From the NCBI GenBank assembly GCA_022072445.1, contig JAJVHV010000002.1, positions 124,001-188,000 of the forward strand: a DNA stretch of 64,000 nt, given 5' to 3'. Below, one piece after another: positions 15,614 through 24,004 of this stretch; position 1 is the stretch's first letter; each line of letters starts with the position of its first letter. Below the pieces are notes generated by a model, which ran no database searches, was not told the DNA's origin, and was given only the letters and a program-made list of their open reading frames with translations. The stretch comes from Phycisphaerae bacterium. GTDB lineage: Bacteria; Planctomycetota; Phycisphaerae; UBA1845; Fen-1342. A program made the position numbers and the translations under genes.

Positions 15614-16609
15614 ATGCACGTCGGAATCACGTTTGACCTCCGGGCCGACTACCTCGCGATGGGGTACGGCGAGCAGGAGACGGCCGAATTCGATCGCGGC
15701 GAGACGATCGACGCGATCGCAGCCGCGCTCACCCAGCTCGGGCACGAGGTCGATCGGATCGGCCACGCCCGGAAGCTGATGGCGCGGCTGACGGCGGATG
15801 AGCACTGGGAGCTGGTGTTCAACATCGCCGAGGGACTGCGCGGGTATGGCCGCGAAGCGCAGGTCCCGGCGATATTGGACGTGTTCAACATACCCTACAC
15901 GTTCGCCGATCCGCTCTCTGCGTCGCTGACGCTGCACAAGGCGATGACCAAGCGCGTGCTGCGCGACGCGGGCGTACCGACGACCGATTTCCGGCTGGTG
16001 GCCGACGAGGGCGATCTGGCGGCGGTGAACCTGCCGTTCCCGCTTTTTGTCAAGCCGGTTGCCGAGGGGACGGCCAAGGGCATCGATGCCCGCTCGCGTG
16101 CGGATTCGGCCGGGGCGCTGCGTGAAATCTGCCTCGAGCTGATCGCGCGATTTGAGCAGCCGGCGCTGGTCGAGCCGTTTCTGGCCGGTCGCGAATTCAC
16201 GGTCGGGATTGTGGGGACCGGTCGTCGTGCGCGGGCTGTGGGCACGCTGGAGATCGAGCTGCTGGCGGGGGCGGAGCCGCACGCCTACACGTACGTGAAC
16301 AAGGAGAAGTGCGAGGAGCTCTGTCGCTACCGGCTGGCGGATGCTCCGTGGGCGGCGCGCTGCGAGCTGATCGCGCTGCACGCCTGGCAGGCGCTCGACT
16401 GCCGCGACGGCGGCCGCGTCGATCTGCGCGCGGACGCGGCCGGCAGCCTGTTCGTCATGGAGCTGAATCCGCTGCCGGGGCTGCATCCGGAGCACTCCGA
16501 CCTGCCGATCATCTGCACGGCCGTCGGCATGCCGTACGTCGAATTGATTCGCGAGATTGTGGCGTCGGCCAGACTGCGCACGCCGGCACGCGACAAGTCA
16601 CGACGATAA
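15614..16609 (+). CDS. D-Ala-D-Ala-ligase-like ATP-grasp protein paired with kamA
   Basis: 331 aa with the ATP-grasp fold of D-alanine-D-alanine ligase relatives: an N-terminal Rossmann-like part (MHVGITFDLRADYLAMG, EVDRIGHARKLM, VFNIAEGLRGYGREAQVP), the central ATP-binding part (KPVAEGTAKGI, ALVEPFLAGREFTVGI) and the metal-binding C-terminus (LFVMELNPLPGLHPEHSDLPI). The family joins a carboxylate to an amine through an acyl phosphate. Its start lies 25 bases after kamA, so the two are probably co-transcribed. The residues that fix D-Ala specificity differ from true Ddl, and the pairing with an aminomutase makes a dipeptide or an amino-acid conjugate containing a beta-amino acid plausible. 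This last step is inference. Confidence 0.8.
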   Translation: MHVGITFDLRADYLAMGYGEQETAEFDRGETIDAIAAALTQLGHEVDRIGHARKLMARLTADEHWELVFNIAEGLRGYGREAQVPAILDVFNIPYTFADPLSASLTLHKAMTKRVLRDAGVPTTDFRLVADEGDLAAVNLPFPLFVKPVAEGTAKGIDARSRADSAGALREICLELIARFEQPALVEPFLAGREFTVGIVGTGRRARAVGTLEIELLAGAEPHAYTYVNKEKCEELCRYRLADAPWAARCELIALHAWQALDCRDGGRVDLRADAAGSLFVMELNPLPGLHPEHSDLPIICTAVGMPYVELIREIVASARLRTPARDKSRR

Positions 16610-16792
16610 GCGCGATCGCTGGGGAGTCCGGTTCGGTGCTGGACCCATCCGGACGGGCTCCGTTCTCGTTCGCCCGCATGGTCGGCGTCAGCCGGTGCGT
16701 GTCATTGCCGCCGACGGGAGTCCGCTCTTGTCGAACCCCTCCCTGACGGTCGGGGCTCGGCTGGGGGCGTTTCTTGCGCTCTGGGAGCGGCG

Positions 16793-18202
16793 TCAGTGCA
16801 TCCCGCTGCCGGAAAGCTGTTTGACCAGTTCTCCCACGACGGCCTTGGCGTCGCCGAAGAGCATGAACGTCTTGTCCATGAAGTACAGCTCGTTGTCGAT
16901 GCCGGCAAAGCCGGGGTTCTTGCTGCGCTTGATGGCGAAGACGGCCTTGGCGCGGTCGGCGTCGATGATCGGCATGCCATAGATCGGGCTGCCCTTGTCA
17001 TGTCGGGCGGCGGGGTTGACGACGTCGTTGGCGCCGAGCACGAGGCAGACGTCGGCCTGCGGCATGTCCGGGTTGATCGAGTCCATCTCGACGAGGTCGT
17101 CGTAGGGAATCTCGGCTTCCGCCAGGAGCACGTTCATGTGACCGGGCATGCGGCCGGCGACGGGGTGAATGGCGAACTTGCAGGCGATGCCGCGTTTCTT
17201 GAGCTGGTCGTAAAGCTCGCGCACCTTGTGCTGAGCCTGGGCGACGGCCATGCCGTAGCCGGGGACGATCACCACCATGCTGGCTTGCTCGATGATCTGG
17301 GCGGCGCCCTCGACCGTCTCGGGCTTGTAGCTCTGCTGCTCGCCTTCGGCCTTCTTCTGCTGCACCTGCCCGAAGGCGCCGAACAGCACGTTGAAGAACG
17401 AGCGGTTCATCGCCTTGCACATGATGATCGAGAGAATCAGGCCGCTCGATCCGTCCAGCGCGCCGGCCGTGATCAGCAGCTTGTTGTCCAGCACGAAGCC
17501 CATCGCGACGGCGGACAACCCCGCGTACGAATTCAGAATCGAGATGACCGTCGGCATGTCCGCGCCGCCGATCGGCAGCACCAGCATGCCGCCGAAGGCC
17601 AGCGACATCAGAATGATGACGACAAAGAGGAACGGCGAAAGGAACGACATGCTGGGCGCGCAGACCAGCACGGTGCCCAGGATGATCGCCAGGCCGAAGG
17701 CCGAGAAATTGACGAAATTCTGTCCCTTGTAAACCCAGGGACGCTGCGGAATCCACTTCACTTCCTGAAGCTTGCCGGCCGCGATCAGACTTCCGGTCAG
17801 CGTCAGGTAGCCGAGGATGACTTCGAGGATGATCGCCGTCATGCGGAACGCCGTCAGCATCTCGGGTTCGTGGCTGATCCAGTAGAAATACTTGGCCGTG
17901 CCCACCAGTCCGGCCGCCAGGCCGCCGAACGCGTGCGAGAGGGCGGTTCGTTGCGGGACGGCGGTCAGCGGCACCATCGAGAGCCACACGCCCGGGATGA
18001 TCGCCAAGGCGATGGGAATGATGACCCAGAGGTGATTGACGACCTCGGGCTTGCCCCAGGTGGCCAGTACGGCGACGAGCATCGCAGCGACGCCGCCATG
18101 CACGCCGCGCCGCGCCGTCTTCGGATCGCTCATCCAGTGCAGGGAGAGAATGAACAGCGCGGTGGAAAGGAGGTAGGCGACTTCGATGACGTAGCGGCTC
18201 AT
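16793..18202 (-). CDS. pntB: NAD(P) transhydrogenase subunit beta
   Basis: 469 aa. The N-terminal part is membrane-embedded with about nine helices (for example ALFILSLHW, AAMLVAVLATWG, AFGLAIILGTVLVCAP, GADMPTVISILNSYAGLSA). The C-terminal NADP-binding domain III carries VIVPGYGMAVAQAQHKVREL, IHPVAGRMPGHMNVLLAEA, CLVLGANDVVNPAA, IYGMPIIDADRAK and RSKNPGFAGIDNELYF, all hallmarks of PntB. With PntA it couples hydride transfer from NADH to NADP+ to proton entry, making NADPH. It overlaps the end of pntAB by four bases. Confidence 0.97.
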   Translation of the reverse strand: MSRYVIEVAYLLSTALFILSLHWMSDPKTARRGVHGGVAAMLVAVLATWGKPEVVNHLWVIIPIALAIIPGVWLSMVPLTAVPQRTALSHAFGGLAAGLVGTAKYFYWISHEPEMLTAFRMTAIILEVILGYLTLTGSLIAAGKLQEVKWIPQRPWVYKGQNFVNFSAFGLAIILGTVLVCAPSMSFLSPFLFVVIILMSLAFGGMLVLPIGGADMPTVISILNSYAGLSAVAMGFVLDNKLLITAGALDGSSGLILSIIMCKAMNRSFFNVLFGAFGQVQQKKAEGEQQSYKPETVEGAAQIIEQASMVVIVPGYGMAVAQAQHKVRELYDQLKKRGIACKFAIHPVAGRMPGHMNVLLAEAEIPYDDLVEMDSINPDMPQADVCLVLGANDVVNPAARHDKGSPIYGMPIIDADRAKAVFAIKRSKNPGFAGIDNELYFMDKTFMLFGDAKAVVGELVKQLSGSGMH

Positions 18203-18654
18203 GCCTTACCCCTTTCGCGTGTCTTGAACATCTTGAGCATGCGATCGGTGATGAGGAAGCCGCTGATGATGTTGGTCATCGAAGCGAACATGGCGCAGGC
18301 CCCCAGCACGCGAATCCAGAGCGGGTAGCCCTGTCCGCCGGCGACGATGATCGCGCCGACGACGGCGATGGCCGAAATGGCGTTCGTCAGCGACATCAGC
18401 GGCGTGTGCAGCAGGCGCGAGACGCGCCGGATGACGCCCACGCCGATGAACGTCGCCAGCATGAAGACGAACAGCATCGAGCCGTAGTCGAGTGCCGGCT
18501 CGGCGTGGCCGCCGGTGTCGGGCGCGCCGGTCAAGGTTGGCGTCGCGGCGGCCGGGTTCGGAGGAGCGGCGGAATGGTCCTGGGCCGCCGCGCCGGAGAC
18601 GAGAGCGACGATCAGGGCCACTCGGCACAGCCCAACGAGGCAAGAATGCGGCAT
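18199..18654 (-). CDS. pntAB: NAD(P) transhydrogenase subunit alpha part 2 (membrane part)
   Basis: 151 aa. The C-terminal 90 residues are the domain-II membrane segment of PntA in split form: LFVFMLATFIGVGVIRRVS, HTPLMSLTNAISAIAVVGAI, ACAMFASMTNIISGFLITDRML. The first 50 residues look like a cleavable signal peptide (CRVALIVALVSGAAAQ) followed by a low-complexity Pro/Ala stretch, an unusual extension for this subunit. It lies between pntAA and pntB and overlaps pntB by four bases. Confidence 0.93.
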   Translation of the reverse strand: MPHSCLVGLCRVALIVALVSGAAAQDHSAAPPNPAAATPTLTGAPDTGGHAEPALDYGSMLFVFMLATFIGVGVIRRVSRLLHTPLMSLTNAISAIAVVGAIIVAGGQGYPLWIRVLGACAMFASMTNIISGFLITDRMLKMFKTRERGKA

Positions 18655-18687
18655 CGCGCTAACAACTCCTTTCGGTCGGGGCGGTGG

Positions 18688-19848
18688 TCAGGCGGTTTTG
18701 CCGGTGGCCGCCTGAAGCGCATCGCGCACGCGGGCGTTGACGATTTCGCCCTGGTGCGTGATGAGCGCGCCTTTGATGATCTCGTCGTTGAGGTCGAGGT
18801 TGAACTGCTGGTCCTTCCAGAATGCGGTGATGAAATTCGTCAGATTGCGCGAGAAGAGGATGCTGGCGTGGTGCGGCGCGCTGGCGGGCAGATTGAGCGG
18901 CGCCAGAATGGTGACGCCATTGTGCACGACGGTCTGCCCGGGCTTGCTCAGCTCGCAGTTGCCGCCGCCGTCGGCCGCCAGGTCGACGACCACGGTGCCC
19001 GGTTTCATGTTGGCGACCATTTCGGCGGTGATCAGCCTGGGCGCGAAGACGCCGCCGATGAGCGCGGTCGTGACGATCACGTCGACGGTCGCGCAGTGCG
19101 CGACGAGCAGTTCGCGTTGCTTGCGCTTGTCGTCTTCGGAGAGTTCCTTGGCGTATCCGCCGCCCCCCGCGGCGCTCTGCGCCAGCTCGATGCCGACGTA
19201 GCGCGCCCCGACGCTCTCGATCTGCTCCTTCACTTCGGGCCGCACGTCGGTGGCCGAAACCTGGGCGCCGAGGCGTCGCGCGGTGGCGATGGCCTGAAGG
19301 CCGGCGACGCCGGCGCCGATCACAAAGACCTTGGCGGCGAAGACCGTGCCGGCGGCGGTCATCAGCATCGGGAAATACTTGGCCAACTGAACCGCGCCGA
19401 GCAACACACCCTTGTATCCGACGATGTTGGCCTGCGATGAGAGCGTGTCCATGCTCTGGGCGCGCGTGGTGCGCGGGATGCAGTCGGTGGAGAAGGCGGT
19501 GATGCGCCGCTCGGCGAGGCGTTTGACGACGTCGGCGGCGCGCGTCGGATAGAGGCTGCCCAGCAGCATGGCGCCGGGGCGCATCAGGTCGATTTCGTGC
19601 CGTCCGCCGGCCGAAGCCGGGGCCTGCACTTTCAACACGAACTCTCCCGCACCGTAAAGCCCGGCGGCATCGGCAGCGATCTCGGCGCCAGCGTCGACGT
19701 AGTCCTTGTCGGAGAAGAGCGACGACTCGCCCGCGCCGGACTGGACCACGATCGACACGCCGGCCTTGACCAGTTTTTTCACCGATTCAGGCACGAGCGC
19801 GACGCGCGTCTCGCCGGCGAAGATTTCCTTCGGTACCGCGATCTTCAT
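18688..19848 (-). CDS. pntAA: NAD(P) transhydrogenase subunit alpha part 1 (NAD-binding)
   Basis: 386 aa, beginning MKIAVPKEIFAGETRVALVP, the alanine-dehydrogenase/PntA N-terminus. Other markers: QSGAGESSLFSDKDYVDAGA, the catalytic-loop region RTTRAQSMDTLSSQANIVGY, the NAD-binding Rossmann motif VIGAGVAGLQAIATARRLGA and the residues after it (VSATDVRPEVKEQIESVGA). It ends without the membrane part, which is encoded by pntAB 33 bases downstream. Split alpha subunits are common outside the gammaproteobacteria. The three genes form a complete transhydrogenase operon. Confidence 0.96.
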   Translation of the reverse strand: MKIAVPKEIFAGETRVALVPESVKKLVKAGVSIVVQSGAGESSLFSDKDYVDAGAEIAADAAGLYGAGEFVLKVQAPASAGGRHEIDLMRPGAMLLGSLYPTRAADVVKRLAERRITAFSTDCIPRTTRAQSMDTLSSQANIVGYKGVLLGAVQLAKYFPMLMTAAGTVFAAKVFVIGAGVAGLQAIATARRLGAQVSATDVRPEVKEQIESVGARYVGIELAQSAAGGGGYAKELSEDDKRKQRELLVAHCATVDVIVTTALIGGVFAPRLITAEMVANMKPGTVVVDLAADGGGNCELSKPGQTVVHNGVTILAPLNLPASAPHHASILFSRNLTNFITAFWKDQQFNLDLNDEIIKGALITHQGEIVNARVRDALQAATGKTA

Positions 19849-20037
19849 GGATTTCTCCGTCCCGCGGCGTTCGTCTTCCGGAGACCGCTCCCGGAACGCA
19901 GTCCGCGATTGGGGCCGCGTATTCTATCGGCGGCTTCGCCAGGCGAAAGCCGGGGACCACGTAAAACAACCGCGCTGCCCGCGGCGGCCGCGCCGCTGCC
20001 TTCGGGCTGCATTTCCCGCGACGGAATGCACGCCGGT

Positions 20038-21156
20038 TTACGGCGACTTGCCGTCGGGTGGGGTGTCAAAGAATCGCACGTTGGGCAGCAGCTCGGCCGC
20101 CCGGTGAAACACGATGTCGTTGAATCCCATACTTCTGTACGCAAGCAAACAGCGTTCCGGCCACGAGTGCCGGCCTGCGATCTTGCCGTATTCGCCGCCC
20201 AGATCGCGCCTCAACCGCCACATGGCGGGCGGCACCGGGAAGTCGCTGCCGAACAGCAGGTGGCCGTGGAGATCCTGCATGTCGCGCAGCTTGCGCAGGA
20301 ATCCGACTTTACCGGGCGTCGTCAGGGCGGAAATGTCGGCGAAGAGCGGCGCCGCTGCCAGATCGCCGCGCATGGCCGCCAGCAGATTCTCGAAGTCGTG
20401 GCGCTGCCCCCAGGGTCCGACGGGGGTGGCGGCGTGCGCGACGATGGTGGGGGGCATGCAGCCCTGGTGGTGCAGGGCACGCAGCACGTCGAGCAGGGCC
20501 GAGACGTCGCGGTGCTCGCGGTGCTGCGTGGTGAGCGTGAATTCTTCGCCATAGTGGAGCAGCAGCGGGAGACCGAGCTGCGCGCAGCGCCGCAAAACGG
20601 AGATCGTGCGCGGGTCGGCGATGTCGATATTCTGGTGCAGCGGAATCCACTTCAGCAGGCAGGCGCCGCCGGCGAACACTTCGTCGATCAGCGCGGGCGC
20701 GTCGGGGCGATAAGGGTGGACCGACGCACCGAAGAGCAGCCGCCCGCCAGCCGACCGGCAGAGCGCCCGAATCAGGCTGTTCGACGTGTAGATGTCGCCG
20801 CCGAGCTCGCCGCGCCGCGGCGAGGGTGGGAGCGTTCGGCCTTCGTCGTCATGATAGGCATCGAAGGCGAGCAGCACGGTCTTTTCGATCAAGCCGCCGT
20901 CGGCGAAGTGCCGGCGGTAAATGGCGTCCGCCGCCGCGTCCAGCGCGCGGCCGGCTGGAATCCGCGGCGGCAAGCCGAGCAGCCGGCGCATCAGCCAGAA
21001 TGAAAGCCGTCGCTGTTCGCGCGGGGAGATGTAGGAGTCCCACTGAAGCTCGGGCGACGTGGCCGCGTGGGTCGTGGCGGATTCGAATGAGAAACGCTGG
21101 GCGGCTGTGGCTGGCAGCGCGCTGAGTGTGTAGTGGAAGTGGATGTCGATGACCAT
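20038..21156 (-). CDS. Metal-dependent hydrolase, amidohydrolase family
   Basis: 372 aa. Motifs follow the amidohydrolase TIM-barrel order: HxH as IDIHFHY at the N-terminus, a lysine in LLKWIPLHQ, a histidine in LPLLLHYGEE, a histidine in TIVAHAATP and the catalytic aspartate in LLFGSDFPVP. This resembles the Amidohydro_2 group, which includes decarboxylases and lactonases. The substrate is unknown. It stands alone, with the pnt operon behind it and a DinB gene ahead. Confidence 0.75.
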   Translation of the reverse strand: MVIDIHFHYTLSALPATAAQRFSFESATTHAATSPELQWDSYISPREQRRLSFWLMRRLLGLPPRIPAGRALDAAADAIYRRHFADGGLIEKTVLLAFDAYHDDEGRTLPPSPRRGELGGDIYTSNSLIRALCRSAGGRLLFGASVHPYRPDAPALIDEVFAGGACLLKWIPLHQNIDIADPRTISVLRRCAQLGLPLLLHYGEEFTLTTQHREHRDVSALLDVLRALHHQGCMPPTIVAHAATPVGPWGQRHDFENLLAAMRGDLAAAPLFADISALTTPGKVGFLRKLRDMQDLHGHLLFGSDFPVPPAMWRLRRDLGGEYGKIAGRHSWPERCLLAYRSMGFNDIVFHRAAELLPNVRFFDTPPDGKSP

Positions 21157-21321
21157 GCGCGCAGCGGGTTATACGTGCGCGGCGCGTGGGGGGCAATCGC
21201 GCGTCAGGCGCGTCAGGAGCGAATCAAGCTGCGCCCCCATCCGAGCCCGGAAGTGAGAAGCTATGAAAGCCGGGACTCCTGGCGGTTGAATCTCCGCCGG
21301 CGCCGGCGGCTAGGTTGCATG

Positions 21322-22329
21322 TCAGGCTTCGCGCAGCCAGAGGGCGTAGTCGAGCGGCGGGGATTGGCCGCCGGCCTGGCGGAGCATGTTGAGCGTCTGG
21401 GCGCGATGGTGCGTGCCGTGGTGGCAGAGCTGCAGCATCGTGCAACCCAGCGGAAATGCCCGTCGCACGCCCGGCCGGGGGATCGCTTCGACGATCCGCG
21501 GCAGGTCGGTGTCGGAGAGCTTTTCGAAGTACGCGCTACGCCGAGCGGCCGTCTCGGAAAAGTCCCGGCGCACCGAGGCGATGGGCGTACCGGGCGGCGG
21601 CGCCGGAAAATTCTCCCCCGAACCGCGGGTCCAGTTCGTGTACCACCATTCCTCGGCGGCGCGGACGTGCAGCAGATTCGCGCGGATGGAGCCGCAGCCG
21701 ATCTCGAACGGGCGGTCGAGGGCGTCGTCGTCGAGCTTTTCGGCGGCGTCGAAGACGCGCGCCATGGCCCAGTCGCCGTAGCGGAAATACTCACAGAGCG
21801 TGTCGACTTCGAGCGCTGGGGCGGCGGCTGTCTCACCCATTTCCAGGCGCATGAAGATGTAATCGAGGCCGGGTTTGGGCAGCGGGGCGCCGAGCCGGCG
21901 AAGCATGTTGACCGCCTGCGCGCGGTGGTGCGTGCCGTGATTGCAGACATGGAGCATCAGATCGCCGAGCGGGTAGGTGTATGTTTCGCCGCGGATGTTG
22001 GTGTAGGTGATGCGCTGGCGCTCGCCGGCATCGCCGACGCTGGCGAGGTATTGGGCGCGCTGGGCGGCGGTGTCGCGGAAGCGCTGCGTGAGGGAGGCGA
22101 CGGTTTCGCCGGGCTCGAGTTCGCGCAGCGGCGGCCTGGGCACTCCCTTCCAGCGTTCGAGCCAGATGTGCTCGGCGGCCCAGAGGTGGTGGAGGGTGGC
22201 CCGCAGCGTGCCGGGTCCCATTTCGAAGCGCTGGTCGAGCTGGGAATCGGTCAAGGTGGCGGCGATGGCCAAAAGCTTGTCGCGCGCCCAGTCGAGGTGG
22301 ATGAAGCATTCGCGCAGTGTGCCGCTCAT
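21322..22329 (-). CDS. Double DinB-family protein
   Basis: 335 aa from the ATG at 22329 (MSGTLRECFIHLDWARDKLL). It consists of two DinB-like four-helix bundles in tandem. The first has ATLHHLWAAEHIWLERW and MLHVCNHGTHHRAQAVNML; the second has ANLLHVRAAEEWWYTNW and MLQLCHHGTHHRAQTLNML. In each, one histidine of the second helix and the two of the HGTHHRxQ motif form the metal site typical of DinB/YfiT hydrolases and thiol-dependent enzymes. The two halves come from an internal duplication. A longer open frame upstream to 23592 crosses a tandem repeat and is not coding. Confidence 0.88.
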   Translation of the reverse strand: MSGTLRECFIHLDWARDKLLAIAATLTDSQLDQRFEMGPGTLRATLHHLWAAEHIWLERWKGVPRPPLRELEPGETVASLTQRFRDTAAQRAQYLASVGDAGERQRITYTNIRGETYTYPLGDLMLHVCNHGTHHRAQAVNMLRRLGAPLPKPGLDYIFMRLEMGETAAAPALEVDTLCEYFRYGDWAMARVFDAAEKLDDDALDRPFEIGCGSIRANLLHVRAAEEWWYTNWTRGSGENFPAPPPGTPIASVRRDFSETAARRSAYFEKLSDTDLPRIVEAIPRPGVRRAFPLGCTMLQLCHHGTHHRAQTLNMLRQAGGQSPPLDYALWLREA

Positions 22330-23001
22330 GAGTGGCTCCGAAGCAGGTCGCGTGTGGATTTCGCGTTGGCAGCATGATAGTGGCTGGCGGTCGGATGGTC
22401 GCCGGCGCGGACGCGGATGGCGAGGCGACATGGAGAGCGATGGAGAGCACCCGCCCTCGGCGGCACTCCCGCCCATCGGCTGAACTTCGTCGGAGCCGGA
22501 GTGATTCCGCGCGTGTCGCGGCGTTCCCGCGGTCGGACCCCTCGCTGACGCTCGGGGCTCGGCTGGGCGCGCCGCCCTCGGCGGCACTCCCGCCCCTCGG
22601 CTGAACTTCGTCGGAGCCGGAGTGATTCCGCGCGTGTCGCGGCGTTCCCGCGGTCGGACCCCTCGCTGACGCTCGGGGCTCGGCTGGGCGCGCCGCCCTC
22701 GGCGGCACACCGCCCTCGGCTGAACTTCGTCGGAGCCGGAGTGATTCCGCGCGTGTCGCGGGGTTCCCGCGGTCGGACCCCTCGCTGACGCTCGGGGCTC
22801 GGCTGGGCGCGCCGCCCTCGGCGGCACTTCGCGGTCGGACCCCTCGCTGACGCTCGGGGCTCGGCTGGCAGCGCTGCGCCCGGTCAGAACGGCCCGGGGG
22901 CGGGAATGCAGCCGGGCGCGGCTGCTCTCCACAGCCAAGCGCGCACGAATCCCGAGCCTTGGCGTATAATCCAGGAAGAGCGCAACTTTTGGGGACGCGA
23001 C
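22330..23001. other. Intergenic region holding the 121-bp repeats and the DtxR-family promoter
   Basis: Apart from the repeat block at 22451-22869 the region holds a perfect -10 hexamer TATAAT at 22965-22970 without a clear -35, which would start transcription about 25 bases before the GTG at 23002. No gene is seen in it. Confidence 0.5.
22451..22869. repeat. Tandem repeat, period 119-121 bp, about 3.5 copies
   Basis: Units start with CCGCCCTCGGCGGCAC at 22451, 22572, 22693 and 22812 and end with CGCTCGGGGCTCGGCTGGGC. The first three are full and almost identical; the last is cut short by an internal deletion. The core CCCTCGCTGACGCTCGGGGC recurs with changes near 16738-16762, so it is a dispersed element in this genome. 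Confidence 0.85.
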
Positions 23002-23523
23002 GTGGACGTCTGGAAGGAATTCGACCACAACATCATCACGCACAGCGCCGCGCACCATCTCATGTCGATCGACGACCTGATCGGCACGCACGGCTATGCC
23101 CGCGTCTCCGACGTGGCCCGCGAGCTGAACATCACGCGCGGCAGCGTTTCGATCACGCTCAAGTCGCTCAAGGAGGCCGGCCTGATCAACCAGGACGAAA
23201 ACCGGCACCTGCGACTTTCGGAAGCCGGGCAGCGGTTGGTCGACCAGATCAAGGCCAAGCGCCTGCTGGTCAAGCGGCTGTTCACCGAGGTGCTGGGCGT
23301 CGACGGGGCGCAGGCCGAGATCGACGCGTGCAAGATGGAGCACCTGGTCAGCAGCGAAACCGCCCGGCACATCATCAGCCTGCTGAAGTTCATCGACAGC
23401 AACGCGCCGGCCGTCGCACAGTTCCGCGACGCGCTCCGCGCCTTCGACCCGAGCTGCGCCGGTCAGCCGCAGACCTGTGCCGCCTGTGAATCGTCCTGCC
23501 TGGCCGAGTCCCTTTCCAAGTAG
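23002..23523 (+). CDS. DtxR/MntR-family metal-dependent transcriptional regulator
   Basis: 173 aa from the GTG at 23002 (MDVWKEFDHNIITHSAAHHL). The N-terminal winged helix reads DVARELNITRGSVSITLKSL then EAGLINQDENRHLRLSEAG; the dimerisation/metal-binding part has KRLFTEVLGVDGAQAEIDAC and CKMEHLVSSETARHI, matching the Cys-x-x-Glu-His site of DtxR/MntR. The tail is cysteine-rich (SCAGQPQTCAACESSC). Such proteins repress iron or manganese genes when metal is bound. A TATAAT at 22965-22970 supports this start over the ATG at 22906. The ferritin-like gene and cutC follow closely, giving a metal-homeostasis cluster. Confidence 0.85.
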   Translation: MDVWKEFDHNIITHSAAHHLMSIDDLIGTHGYARVSDVARELNITRGSVSITLKSLKEAGLINQDENRHLRLSEAGQRLVDQIKAKRLLVKRLFTEVLGVDGAQAEIDACKMEHLVSSETARHIISLLKFIDSNAPAVAQFRDALRAFDPSCAGQPQTCAACESSCLAESLSK

Positions 23524-23545
23524 CGCCGCGCGAGGAGCCCCGATC

Positions 23546-24004
23546 GTGCATCGCCGCGAATCCGACGAAGAACAGTCCTCAGCCCCGCCCACGTCCGAGG
23601 AGGTGATCGCCGAGTTGAATCGCCTCTTCGCCGAGGAGATCGAGGCCGCGGTGCGCTACCTGCACCTGGCCAACGCGGTCCGCGGGCTGGAACGGCTGAG
23701 CGTGGAGCCGGTGCTCAAGGCGGGTTTCCAGGAGACCATCCAGCACGCCGAGATCATCGCGCGGAAGATCCGCTCGCTGGGCGGCGTGCCGCAGACCGAC
23801 ATTCAGGTATCCTGCCCGGCCGAACCGCTGACCGGCCGCGACGCTATTCGACAGGCGCTGACGGTCGAGGAAGCGGCGCTCGAGGCGTATCATGACGTGC
23901 TGCGGCGGGTCTCCGGCGATGTTTCGCTGGACGAGTTCGTCCGCGCCCAGATCGCGATCGAGTCGGAACACGTCGCCGAGCTGCGCGAGTTGCTGGCCGA
24001 ATGA
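23546..24004 (+). CDS. Ferritin-like (bacterioferritin-type) diiron protein
   Basis: 152 aa from a GTG at 23546 with CGAGGAG upstream. It has the four-helix ferritin-like pattern: EEVIAELNRLFAEEIEAAVR, GFQETIQHAEIIARKIRSLG, VEEAALEAYHDVLRRVS, IAIESEHVAELRELL. Glutamates and the ExxH pairs are placed as in bacterioferritin/Dps-like proteins that bind a diiron centre and store or detoxify iron. It follows the DtxR-family regulator by 22 bases and overlaps cutC by four (ATGA). Confidence 0.8.
   Translation: MHRRESDEEQSSAPPTSEEVIAELNRLFAEEIEAAVRYLHLANAVRGLERLSVEPVLKAGFQETIQHAEIIARKIRSLGGVPQTDIQVSCPAEPLTGRDAIRQALTVEEAALEAYHDVLRRVSGDVSLDEFVRAQIAIESEHVAELRELLAE

Noticed and set aside
14281-15630. 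449-aa open frame on the minus strand
   Set aside because: Antisense to kamA, whose motifs are complete; the product is Arg/His-rich with no family.
16796-18328. 510-aa open frame on the plus strand
   Set aside because: Antisense to pntB and pntAB; the product is His/Arg/Asp-rich low-complexity, a typical shadow in GC-rich DNA.
22451-22869. Tandem repeat as a possible CRISPR array for the type I-C system
   Set aside because: Period of 119-121 bp with no variable spacer parts; the whole unit is conserved.
22330-23592. N-terminal extension of the DinB gene to a 756-aa frame
   Set aside because: The extension translates the 121-bp tandem repeats and the antisense of the DtxR-family gene; the ATG at 22329 gives a normal DinB start.
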